Notes under the pieces: generated by a model
The model's database searches: none
The model's input: the letters and a program-made list of their open reading frames with translations, nothing else
What the model was told of the DNA's origin: nothing
NCBI GenBank assembly: GCA_947375085.1
Contig: CANCEQ010000049.1
Location: 1-16,720, forward strand
Reading direction: 5' to 3'
DNA length: 16,720 bases
Source: Flavobacteriales bacterium
GTDB taxonomy: Bacteria > Bacteroidota > Bacteroidia > Flavobacteriales > Crocinitomicaceae
Part shown: in pieces, positions 10,301 through 16,149 of the stretch
Layout of the letters: every line of letters begins with the position of its first letter
Position numbering within the stretch: the stretch's first letter is position 1
Position numbers and translations under genes: made by a program

Positions 10301-13300
10301 GTAGTGTGTATGAATCACAAACAGTTTGAGCTCCAGGATTTGTTAATACAGGTGTGTGATTAATTGTTACTAAGAAGCTTTTTTCGTCTTTACAAGTCCC
10401 TTGTGCATCATATATCCAAACGGTTTGAGTAGTTGTAAGAGTTCCTGAAATTTGAGTTCCACTTAAAGCTTGGGAATTGTTATAAAATTTTTGGTTTCCT
10501 GTTAGATTTGTACCTGTTATAGTTGGTAGTGTGTATGAATCACAAACGGTTTGAACCCCCGGATTTGTTAAAACCGGCGTGTGATTAACTGTCACTAAGA
10601 AACTTTTTTCGTCTTTACATGTTCCTTGTGCGTCATACATCCAAACGATTTGAGTTGTAGTTATCGGTCCAGTGATTACTGTTCCGCTTAAAGCTTGAGA
10701 ATTGTTGTAATATTTTTGATTTCCTGTTAAGTTGGTTCCTGTAATAGTTGGAAGAGTATATGAATCACATACTGTTTGGGCTCCTGGATTTGTAAGAACA
10801 GGTTTGTGATTTACCGTAACTAAGAAGCTTTCTTCATCTTTACAAGTTCCCTGCGCATCGTATATCCATACCGTTTGTGTGGTTGTTAATGTTCCTGAAA
10901 TTTGCGTTCCGCTTAAAGCTTGAGAATTATTGTAATATTTTTGATTTCCTGTTAAGTTGGTTCCTGTAATTGTAGGGAGAGTATACGAATCACAAACAGT
11001 TTGAGTTCCTGGATTAGTAAGAACAGGTGTGTGATTGACGGTTACCAAGAAACTTTCTTCATCAGAACATGTTCCATTACTGTCGTATATCCAAACTGTT
11101 TGGGTAGATGTAATAGGACCTGTAATAACTGTTCCTCCAAGTGCTTGAGAGTTGTTGTAATATTTTTGATTTCCAGATAAATTAGTACCAGTGATGGTTG
11201 GAAGCGTATAAGAATCACAAACTGTTTGTGGACCCGGATTATTAAGTGTAATTGCACTAATTGTGAAAATACCACTAGCTGGAGCAGCAGGACAACCAAT
11301 TATTGATAAAGAAACGGCATCTAAGCAATTGCCTGAGGTATTTGGGGCAGCTGTACTGTTAAATCTTATTGTATATGTTGAAACGGCATTTGCTGGAATT
11401 AGATATGTAACTGTGTATGGTGTCCAAGTTGCATTTGCGGTATATGTTCCGAGTAATACGTATGGTCCCCCAACTGGTCCAATTTCAACTGTCATTGTTT
11501 CAATTCCTGAAGTAGCTGATCTTTTGTGAGCAAAAGAAAGTGTAACTTCTGAGTTAGGTGTAGCAGTGAAATTTTGAAAAACCGTAGTCGTTCCTGAGCT
11601 TTTTACTTTAATGTATTGATTTCCAGAATAGGCAGTAATACCCGGGCTTACTGCATTTGTTTTCCAGAATTCAACATTCGTTGTGGCTGATTTCCAACAA
11701 GGCGAACTAGCATTTGCTACCGTTTTTGAATAAGATCCAGATGTAAAAGTAAGCACATCTTCAAAATCAGAACTACATAATAAATTCGCATTTGAAACGG
11801 TAACGGTGTATGTTCCTGGAATGGTTGTGCTAAAGCTTGCTACATCACCAGGATTACTAAATCCTACAGGATAAGCCCAAGAATAGGAGTAAGCTGCTGT
11901 TGGAGTAACTGTTGCAGTCATAGTCGTTGTGCCTGCTGTACATAATAAAGGAGAGTTTACAGATGCTAAAGGGGTTTTTCTTACTTTAACTAAAAAACTT
12001 TCCTCGTCAGGACAAGTTCCATTTATATCATAAATCCATACAGTTTGAGTACTTGTGATAGGTCCTGTAATTTGAGTTCCACCTAAAGCCTGAGAATTAT
12101 TGTAATATTTTTGATTACCTGTCAAGGCCGTTCCTAAAATTGTAGGTAAAGTATAGCTATCACAAGCTGTTTGTGTGCCTGGGTTTGTAATTACTGGAGA
12201 AGGAGTGACATTTAATGTAACTGTTGTTGTTGTAACACAATTGGTTACTGATGTAATCGTACATTCATAAATTGTATTAACAGTAGGTACAACGGTTAAA
12301 GTAGCAGCTGTACCTAGAATAGGTGCTGTTCCCAGTACTTTCCATGAATATGTTTTACCCCCCATAGGAGCATTTAAAACAGTACTTACACCGCTACAAG
12401 CGTTTACAGTCGTTGCTTTTGTTGTACTAGAACAAGTACCATCAATATAAGCGTAGCAATAGTGTGATCCAGTAATTCCATTTGGCGCACAATCTCCCAC
12501 TTGATATTTTATTTTTACATTCGTCCCAATGTAATTTGTTAAATCAACGAAAACAGCTGTCCAATCTTTGTAATATCCACTAGAGAATGAGACAAATCCA
12601 GGAGCAGATGGTGAAGCAACCACTAAATAGTCTGCACAAGTAATGTTATTTCCATTTTCATCCGTGATGCTAATTTTAAACATGGGTTGTTCATAAGCAG
12701 CATGTGAAGAATTATAAGACATAACTACTGCATAGTAGTATGAAAACATTGCATTTGCGCTAGTTACAGTAAAAACTTGTTCAATTGTTGCCCCGTGTTG
12801 GTCTCCTAATGGTCCATCACCCAATTTCATAGAATGTGCACCTAACCCAGGCAGCGGACAAACCATTTGGATGGCAGGAACAGTTGGGTCAGTACCTGCA
12901 CTAGTAATAACGTGCTGAGGAGTTACACCTGTTGGCATTGAAGTTGAGGAACAATAAGGAGTGTATGTAGTTGTTGGTGCTGTTACTGCTCCGGTGCTTA
13001 CAATTCCGTATGCAGGTGACCAATCAGCAAAACTATTTGACTCAAATCCAATGTTTGTACAACCATTTGCTATTGTTGTTGCTGTAGCTGAAATAGTATA
13101 AGCAAAGCCATTGGGTGTAGGCCAGTTGTCAACCATTATGTAATAGCATTTGGTATTTAATACTTTTACTGATGTAGATAAAGTTCCGGTTACATCTGTG
13201 TTATCACCTGATGAATAAATACTTGAAACTACTGTACTTCCAACAACTCCAGGAACTCCATCCCAAATTAATAAAGAAGGTTGTACAGGAGTTGAACTTG

Positions 13301-13589
13301 GAGTGTAATTTAACGTTACGGTAATGTTTTGTGAGGTACTAGGACAGAAATAATAGAAATAATCTAAACCTGAAATATAAGTACTTGGAAATCCAGTAGG
13401 TAATCCAGTTGCTGTTGTAGTAACATTGTTAACTTTTCCAACAGTAGTCCCTGAAACATTACTAAAAGGAAAAGTGCTAGGACTAAGAACTGCTTGAGCT
13501 GGTGTATCACCACCTTGAGAATATAAAGTTTTGCTAAATATTACAATAAAAAGCAAAAATAATATGTTATTATAACTTTTCATCTTCAC
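4374..13589 (-). CDS. Giant repeat adhesin with Ig-like repeats, PKD domains and T9SS type B sorting domain
   Basis: The product has 3071 residues. In order: signal peptide (1-24, ending TLYSQ); a beta-sandwich resembling pre-peptidase C-terminal domains (about 27-172, YFYYFCPSTSQNITVTL); a MAM- or lectin-like region (about 178-386, GFESNSFADW, HSMKLGD, CYAYIDGTC); an Ig/PKD-like domain (about 390-465); isolated repeat 1 (469-543); a PKD-like segment and a second beta-sandwich-like module (544-783); repeats 2-28 (784-2810); two PKD-like domains (WDFGDG at 2839, WYFGDG at 2925); and a CHU_C type B sorting domain (VPNTFTPDDDDYN from 2979, FDRWGE, ending VVGNVILAR). The likely role is a long cell-surface filament exported by type IX secretion, with the N-terminal domains at the tip, for adhesion or gliding; this is inferred from architecture. 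The sorting domain reads IGWAG where the paralog at 1-842 has IGWDG. Start: ATG at 13589 (MKMK) or two codons later; both overlap the upstream small gene. Confidence 0.92.
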   Translation of the reverse strand: MKMKSYNNILFLLFIVIFSKTLYSQGGDTPAQAVLSPSTFPFSNVSGTTVGKVNNVTTTATGLPTGFPSTYISGLDYFYYFCPSTSQNITVTLNYTPSSTPVQPSLLIWDGVPGVVGSTVVSSIYSSGDNTDVTGTLSTSVKVLNTKCYYIMVDNWPTPNGFAYTISATATTIANGCTNIGFESNSFADWSPAYGIVSTGAVTAPTTTYTPYCSSTSMPTGVTPQHVITSAGTDPTVPAIQMVCPLPGLGAHSMKLGDGPLGDQHGATIEQVFTVTSANAMFSYYYAVVMSYNSSHAAYEQPMFKISITDENGNNITCADYLVVASPSAPGFVSFSSGYYKDWTAVFVDLTNYIGTNVKIKYQVGDCAPNGITGSHYCYAYIDGTCSSTTKATTVNACSGVSTVLNAPMGGKTYSWKVLGTAPILGTAATLTVVPTVNTIYECTITSVTNCVTTTTVTLNVTPSPVITNPGTQTACDSYTLPTILGTALTGNQKYYNNSQALGGTQITGPITSTQTVWIYDINGTCPDEESFLVKVRKTPLASVNSPLLCTAGTTTMTATVTPTAAYSYSWAYPVGFSNPGDVASFSTTIPGTYTVTVSNANLLCSSDFEDVLTFTSGSYSKTVANASSPCWKSATTNVEFWKTNAVSPGITAYSGNQYIKVKSSGTTTVFQNFTATPNSEVTLSFAHKRSATSGIETMTVEIGPVGGPYVLLGTYTANATWTPYTVTYLIPANAVSTYTIRFNSTAAPNTSGNCLDAVSLSIIGCPAAPASGIFTISAITLNNPGPQTVCDSYTLPTITGTNLSGNQKYYNNSQALGGTVITGPITSTQTVWIYDSNGTCSDEESFLVTVNHTPVLTNPGTQTVCDSYTLPTITGTNLTGNQKYYNNSQALSGTQISGTLTTTQTVWIYDAQGTCKDEESFLVTVNHKPVLTNPGAQTVCDSYTLPTITGTNLTGNQKYYNNSQALSGTVITGPITTTQIVWMYDAQGTCKDEKSFLVTVNHTPVLTNPGVQTVCDSYTLPTITGTNLTGNQKFYNNSQALSGTQISGTLTTTQTVWIYDAQGTCKDEKSFLVTINHTPVLTNPGAQTVCDSYTLPTITGTNLTGNQKFYNNSQALSGTQISGTLTTTQTVWMYDAQGTCKDEKSFLVTINHTPVLTNPGAQTVCDSYTLPTIVGTNLTGGQKYYNNSQALSGTQISGALTSTQTVWIYDAQGICKDEKSFLVTVNHIPVLTNPGAQTVCDSYTLPTIAGTNLTGGQKYYNNSQALSGTQISGAITTTQTVWIYDAQGTCKDEKSFLVTVNKTPVISSNPGGLSICSSYTLPTITGTNLTGNQKYYNNSQALGGTVITGPILSTQTVWIYDINAACKDEESFLVTINTTPPSITNPGPQNICDSYTLPTITGTNLTGNQKYYNNSQALGGTQISGPLTSNQTIWIYDAQGTCHDEKSFTLTINLSPSITNPGTQTVCDSYTLPSISGTHLSGNQKYYNNSQALGGTVITGSITTTQTVWIYDINGICSDEESFLVTVNHTPSLTNPGAQTVCDSYTLPTIAGTNLSGNQKFYNNSQALSGTQITGPITTTQTVWIYDAQGACHDEKSFLVTILLTPSITNPGPQTVCDSYTLPTITGTNLSGGQKYYNNSQASSGTQITGPITTTQTVWIYDIQGTCPNERSFLVTVNHTPSITNPGAQTVCDSYTLPVISGTNLTGGQKFYNNSQASSGTQLTGPITTTQTVWIYDVQGTCKDEKSFLVTINHTPSIINPGAQTVCDSYTLPTISGTNLTGGQKFYNNSHALSGIQVTGPITSSQTLWIYDADGACSDEKSFLVTVNFTPSITNPGAQTVCDTYTLPTITGTHLSGNEKFYNNSQALGGTQITGPITSSQTIWIYDANATCTNEKSLVVTVNHTPSITNPGAQTVCDSYTLPTILGTNLTGGQKFYNNSHASSGIQITGPITSSQTVWIYDEQGLCHDEKSFLVTVNYTPSITNPGPQTVCDSYTLPSITGTNLSGNQKFYTNSQAAGGTVIAGPITTSQTVWMYDANATCTNEKNYIITVNHTPSITNPGAQTACDTYTLPTISGTNLTGGEKYYNNSQASSGIQISGPITSSQTVWMYDVDGACSNEKSFVVTINYTPSITNPGAQTVCDSYTLPSIIGTHLSGNQKYYNNSHSAGGVQITGPITSTQTVWIYDANATCSDEKSFLVTVNLTPNITNPGNQVVCDSYLLPTITGTNLSGNEKYFNNTQLAGGLSISGSITTTQTVWLYDANGACSNEKSYIVTVHHTPNLVNTGNQTVCDSYPLPTITGTNLSGNQKYYNNSKALGGLAITGPITYSQPVWIYDADGACTDEKSFIITINYTPSITNPGNQTFCDSYSLTPITGAHLSGNQKYYNKSQALGGTQISGTINTTQTVWIYDNNGTCSDEEQFLITIYHTPSITNPGPQTVCDSYMLPVITGTNLTGGQKYYNNSHALNGSPISGSITLTQTVWVYDIDGICPNEKSFLVTVNHTPNITNTGNQTVCDSYTLPTITGVNLTGGQKYYTNSQASSGSPISGSISTSQTIWMFDKDGACSNEKSFTITINHTPNYVNPGPQIVCDNYLLPTITGTNLSGNQNYYTNSQINGGSVISGNLTTTQTIWIYDINGNCPNEKSFLVTVNHTPSLVNPGNHTVCDSYALPLITGTNLSGNEKYYTKSQALSGTPINGSINLTQTVWIYDAQGSCSDETSFIITVNHTPNLTNPGNQTVCDSYLLPVISGVNLTGKEKFYTNSQASGGSPIFGVLTNSQTIWMYDIDGACFDEKSFDLVVNMTPTIKFTPDKFTGCVPLTVTFKNNSTPVSDLVTWDFGDGNSSTSSIETNEITHTFTTANCFNVKLTATSKGCTNNLKMTDLICTYPIPKASFIVDQERVSILNPVINFTNTSSLATSYNWYFGDGKESFQKNPSNEFPANKGSYQTILIASSANGCKDTASRFIEIYDELIFYVPNTFTPDDDDYNQVFTPVFNAGYDPENFTMYIFDRWGEIVFETHDSSIGWAGLLGKEEKMKCQDGLYIWKISYKENKSGNMKTVVGNVILAR
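6960..8309 (-). repeat. Higher-order repeat: three copies of a two-unit (450-base) block, repeats 15-20
   Basis: Odd units 15, 17 and 19 share LTGG(Q/E)K, SGIQ and GPITSSQ, and end N(F/Y)TPSIT. Even units 16, 18 and 20 share LSGN(E/Q)K, a GG in place of SG, and ANATC before the acidic pair. The alternation indicates that a pair of units was duplicated as a block, rather than single units. Confidence 0.65.
10116..10565 (-). repeat. Nearly identical neighbouring repeats 5 and 6
   Basis: Repeat 5 (10341-10565) and repeat 6 (10116-10340) differ at about 13 of 225 bases by my alignment. A stretch of roughly 130 bases, from ATCCAAACGG (starts near 10189) to GAATCACAAAC, has a single mismatch. The other neighbouring pairs I read differ much more. 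This indicates recent duplication or gene conversion of one unit. Confidence 0.8.
11961..12185 (-). repeat. Isolated first copy (repeat 1) of the 75-residue repeat
   Basis: Residues 469-543 of the adhesin carry the full repeat pattern (NPGTQTACDSYTLP ... VWIYD ... CPDEESFLV) with both cysteines. It is separated from the main array by 240 residues of unrelated PKD-like and beta-sandwich-like sequence (11241-11960). It shares GPITSTQTVWIYD and DEESFLV with repeat 2 at the far side of that insertion. Confidence 0.93.
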
Positions 13590-13887
13590 ATTTTTTAGTT
13601 TTTATCTTAAATTTACTAAGAGCAGTTCTCGTTAATAAATTTATTGAGATTTGGTCTACAGCTTCAGTGGTAGTAATGACAATAAAAAAATCTGAGTTTT
13701 TAGTTATTACATTGACATCACAAATACCTGATTTATTTTTATAGTATTGACTAATCCCTTTTAAAGTTTCATCATTTAAATTCTCAAGAATTTCATATTC
13801 ATAATTTCTACTACATTCTACTTTATCTTCTTGAGATATAGCTGCAGAAGCGAAAAATAGAGTCATTATAAATGTTATTTTCTTCAT
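13570..13887 (-). CDS. Small secreted protein of unknown function, overlapping the adhesin gene
   Basis: The product has 105 residues with a clear signal peptide (MKKITFIMTLFFASAAIS, then QEDK) and a mature part of about 87 residues with cysteines at 25, 56 and 100. There is no lipobox cysteine and no sorting domain, so a periplasmic or secreted soluble protein is likely. The middle looks like beta-strand, strand, helix (CDVNVITKN, FFIVITTTE, then an amphipathic stretch to FKIKTKK). I do not recognise the family. Its 3' end overlaps the start of the giant adhesin by 20 bases in another frame, so the two are surely co-transcribed and may be translationally coupled. That makes it a candidate accessory factor for the adhesin. 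It is much too short to be a PorP/SprF-type outer-membrane partner. Confidence 0.75.
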   Translation of the reverse strand: MKKITFIMTLFFASAAISQEDKVECSRNYEYEILENLNDETLKGISQYYKNKSGICDVNVITKNSDFFIVITTTEAVDQISINLLTRTALSKFKIKTKKCEDEKL

Positions 13888-13969
13888 TTTATTATGTTAT
13901 AAAACTTTGAAATAGGATTAAATTGAATGAGTGTATTTCAAAAGTGTTTTTAAATATTTTGATAGGTTA

Positions 13970-13977
13970 CAAATCTA
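13970..13977 (-). promoter_or_regulatory. Candidate -7 box for the small protein / adhesin operon
   Basis: On the minus strand this reads TAGATTTG, an exact match to the Bacteroidota -7 consensus TAnnTTTG, 83 bases before the ATG at 13887. No TTTG sits at the usual -33 distance (the nearest, 14012-14015, is 34 bases upstream), so support is partial. Confidence 0.4.
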
Positions 13978-13992
13978 ATTTAAAAATTATAA

Positions 13993-14015
13993 TTTGGTAA
14001 TCTATTTATACCAAA
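13993..14015. promoter_or_regulatory. Inverted repeat TTTGGTA-N9-TACCAAA, possible operator
   Basis: Seven-base perfect arms at 13993-13999 and 14009-14015 are separated by 9 AT-rich bases. The site lies between the divergent starts at 13887 (minus) and 14161 (plus), just upstream of the candidate -7 box at 13970-13977. Position and symmetry suggest a regulator site, but arms of this size occur by chance in AT-rich spacers. Confidence 0.35.
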
Positions 14016-14148
14016 GTCAGATATTAATTACCATTCTTTTTATTAGGACGAATATCCCTTCAATTTGGTTGCTTTTTTATCTGTTTAAATTTTATGTTTT
14101 ATTTAAAAATTAAACGAACTTTAAAAAGTTTCCTTTCAATCAATTCAT

Positions 14149-14156
14149 TATTTTTG
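14149..14156 (+). promoter_or_regulatory. Candidate -7 box for menA, leaving almost no 5' leader
   Basis: TATTTTTG matches TAnnTTTG and ends only 4 bases before the ATG at 14161, so transcription from it would start at or very near the start codon. An imperfect -33 element (TTTC, 14129-14132) lies 16 bases upstream of the box. The T-rich context raises the chance of a random match. Confidence 0.4.
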
Positions 14157-14160
14157 TAAA

Positions 14161-15060
14161 ATGACAAAAAAACAGGCATGGATTAAAGCGCTTCGTTTGA
14201 GAACGCTTCCATTATCACTTTCTGGAATTATTTTAGGGTCTTTTATAGCGGCTAAAAATGGATTTTGGGATTGGAAAATATTTTCTTTAGCTATGTTGAC
14301 GACTATTCTTTTTCAGATTGTTTCAAATTTAGCGAATGATTTAGGTGATAGTCAGAAAGGCGCTGATAATGCGGATAGAATTGGACCAATGAGAGCAGTT
14401 CAATCAGGATTAATTTCTATTTCGGAAATGAAGCGTGCAGTAATATTTACTTCTTTTTTAAGTGTTTGTTCTGCTTTGCCGTTGATTTACTTTGGGACTC
14501 AAAATATGTCTGTTACTATTTTGTGGTTTTATGTATTGTTAACGGTTTTGTGTATTCTTGCCGCAATTACCTATACGGTAGGTAAAAAAGCCTATGGATA
14601 CAATGGGTTTGGCGATGTATTTGTATTTATTTTCTTTGGATTCGTAAGTGTCTTGGGTGTGTATACCTTGTATTCAAAATCGTTTGATGTTTTGAATATC
14701 CTTCCTGCTATAACAATAGGTCTTTTAAGTACGGCTGTATTGAACTTGAACAATATGAGAGATCGAATCAACGACGAAAAAGTAGGGAAGAGAACTTTGG
14801 TTGTTCAGATGGGAGGAAATAAAGCGAAATTTTACCATGCCTTTTTGATAATGGGCGGTATAATAAGTCTAGCCATTTTTATTTCAAAGCAAAATTCAGT
14901 TTTAGCTTACCTTGGTTTATTGCCTTGTATTCTTTTAATCATCCATTTAAACAAAGTGATGCAAACTAAAAATCCAGCTGATTTTGATCCGGAATTGAAA
15001 AAAGTTGCATTGTCTACATTTGCTTTGGCGGTGTTTACAAGTATTTTTTTGAATATTTAA
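14161..15060 (+). CDS. menA: 1,4-dihydroxy-2-naphthoate polyprenyltransferase
   Basis: The product is 299 residues, a normal size for the UbiA-family enzyme that attaches the polyprenyl chain to 1,4-dihydroxy-2-naphthoate in the inner membrane to make demethylmenaquinone. The opening MTKKQAWIKALRLRTLPLSL is typical of MenA and fixes the start. The first aspartate-rich Mg-diphosphate site is NLANDLGDSQKGAD (residues 56-69); the second is NNMRDRINDEKVGKRTL (197-213). The conserved YTVGKKAYGYNGFGD segment and FVFIFFGFVSVLG lie between. Eight or nine hydrophobic stretches fit the family's membrane fold. menC follows after 66 bases on the same strand with no terminator between, so they are probably one operon. 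The upstream gene is divergent. Confidence 0.95.
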   Translation: MTKKQAWIKALRLRTLPLSLSGIILGSFIAAKNGFWDWKIFSLAMLTTILFQIVSNLANDLGDSQKGADNADRIGPMRAVQSGLISISEMKRAVIFTSFLSVCSALPLIYFGTQNMSVTILWFYVLLTVLCILAAITYTVGKKAYGYNGFGDVFVFIFFGFVSVLGVYTLYSKSFDVLNILPAITIGLLSTAVLNLNNMRDRINDEKVGKRTLVVQMGGNKAKFYHAFLIMGGIISLAIFISKQNSVLAYLGLLPCILLIIHLNKVMQTKNPADFDPELKKVALSTFALAVFTSIFLNI

Positions 15061-15126
15061 ATTATTCCTCCCCTAATTTCGATAAAACTCAATTTTACCA
15101 TCTCCTAATGAGGAAAGAAGAAATGT

Positions 15127-16149
15127 ATGAAAGCAACTTTTAAAAAACATACTTTTTATTTTAAAAATCCAAGTGGAACTAGTCGAGGGATTTTGACTGA
15201 GAAGCATTCTTGGTTTATTGAATTAATTGAGGAGTCTAATCTTTCGATTAAAGGTTTGGGTGAATGTAGTATTATTCCAGGTTTATCTCCTGATTTTATT
15301 GATTTTGATTCATATGAAATTAAATTAAAAGAAGTTTGTGAATCTGTCGATTTTTATCTTTCGAATCTAGATTTATTAGCTGACTATCCTTCTATTTTAT
15401 TTGGATTAGAAACAGCTTTCTTCGATTTGAAAAACGGAGGTAAAAGAATCATTTTTGATAATTCATTTTCCAGAGGTGAAAGAAGGATTCCAATCAATGG
15501 ATTAATTTGGATGGGGGACGAGAGGTTCATGTTACAGCAAATTGAACAAAAGTTAGAGGAAGGTTTTTCTTGTTTAAAAATGAAGATAGGGGCAATCGAT
15601 TTTGATTCTGAAATAAAAATTATTGGGGGTATTCGAAAAAGATTTACTTCAGATGAAATTACCTTAAGAGTAGATGCGAATGGAGCTTTTTCTCCTGCAG
15701 AAGCATTAGAGAAATTAACTATACTTTCAAATTACGATATACATTCAATTGAACAGCCTATTCAGCAAGGGCAATGGAATGAAATGAAAGATTTGTGCGT
15801 GAAAACAAATGTTCCTATTGCATTGGATGAAGAATTAATTGGTGTCAATAAGTTGGAAGAAAAGAAAAATTTATTACAATCGATTCTTCCTCAATACATT
15901 ATCTTAAAGCCAAGTTTGCACGGTGGTATTAAGGGGAGTAAAGAATGGATTGAAATCGCGGAATCTTTGTCAATCCCTTGGTGGATTACCTCCGCGCTTG
16001 AGTCTAATATTGGGCTAAATGCAGTTGCTCAATTTACAGGGGAATACCAAAATAACTTACCTCAAGGACTTGGGACAGGGAGTCTTTACACAAATAATAT
16101 TTCAGCTAATTTACAAATTGAAAAAGGAGAGATTTTTATTGCTAAATAA
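15127..16149 (+). CDS. menC: o-Succinylbenzoate synthase (enolase superfamily)
   Basis: The product is 340 residues. It dehydrates SHCHC to o-succinylbenzoate in menaquinone synthesis, in the cytoplasm. The enolase-superfamily active site is visible in order: K151-M-K153 (CLKMKIG), metal ligands D183 (RVDANGAF), E209 (SIEQP) and D234 (ALDEEL), and the second catalytic lysine K261 (ILKPSLHGG), followed by SALESNIG. The N-terminal capping domain carries GLGECSIIPGLS. This residue set is also used by dipeptide epimerases, but the adjoining menA and the GLGECS...PGLS opening favour MenC. A purine-rich stretch GAGGAAAGAAG (15110-15120) sits 6 bases before the chosen ATG, an unusually Shine-Dalgarno-like context for this phylum. 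The ATG at 15123 is in another frame. The 3' end overlaps the facing nuclease gene by 8 bases. Confidence 0.92.
   Translation: MKATFKKHTFYFKNPSGTSRGILTEKHSWFIELIEESNLSIKGLGECSIIPGLSPDFIDFDSYEIKLKEVCESVDFYLSNLDLLADYPSILFGLETAFFDLKNGGKRIIFDNSFSRGERRIPINGLIWMGDERFMLQQIEQKLEEGFSCLKMKIGAIDFDSEIKIIGGIRKRFTSDEITLRVDANGAFSPAEALEKLTILSNYDIHSIEQPIQQGQWNEMKDLCVKTNVPIALDEELIGVNKLEEKKNLLQSILPQYIILKPSLHGGIKGSKEWIEIAESLSIPWWITSALESNIGLNAVAQFTGEYQNNLPQGLGTGSLYTNNISANLQIEKGEIFIAK

Larger units (their letters stand above)
5160..11240 (-). repeat. 27 contiguous copies of a 225-base (75-residue) Ig-like repeat
   Basis: Starting each unit at N-P-G, repeats 2-28 lie head to tail. All are 75 residues except numbers 8 (9663-9890) and 9 (9435-9662), which have 76. 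Consensus features in order: NPGxQTVCDSYTLP, I-x-GT-x-L(T/S)G, (K/N)(Y/F)(Y/F)(N/T), G(P/T/S)(I/L)TxTQ, W(I/M)YD, then C-x-(D/N)E, SF-x-(V/I)T(V/I), and a TP linker. The cysteines at positions 8 and 58, W50 and the E after the second cysteine are present in every copy, suggesting one disulfide per domain. The pattern fits the Ig-like domains commonly seen next to CHU_C sorting domains in Bacteroidota. Copies nearer the C-terminus are more diverged from one another than copies 3-8. Confidence 0.95.

Noticed and set aside
5160..11240. Regular direct repeats suggesting a CRISPR array
   Set aside because: The period is 225 bases, the whole unit is conserved with no unique spacers, and it lies in one continuous reading frame encoding Ig-like domains.
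11263..11529. Open frames opposite or out of frame within the adhesin gene (also 4924-5247, 7091-7282, 8246-8467, 9854-10075, 11042-11299)
   Set aside because: They lie in repeat DNA, reuse its periodic composition, have no recognisable domain or start context, and conflict with a fully supported 3071-residue frame.
15108..15143. Twelve-codon open frame overlapping the menC start, as a leader peptide
   Set aside because: Very short, no attenuator-like hairpins or codon runs nearby; best explained by chance ATGs in the purine-rich stretch.
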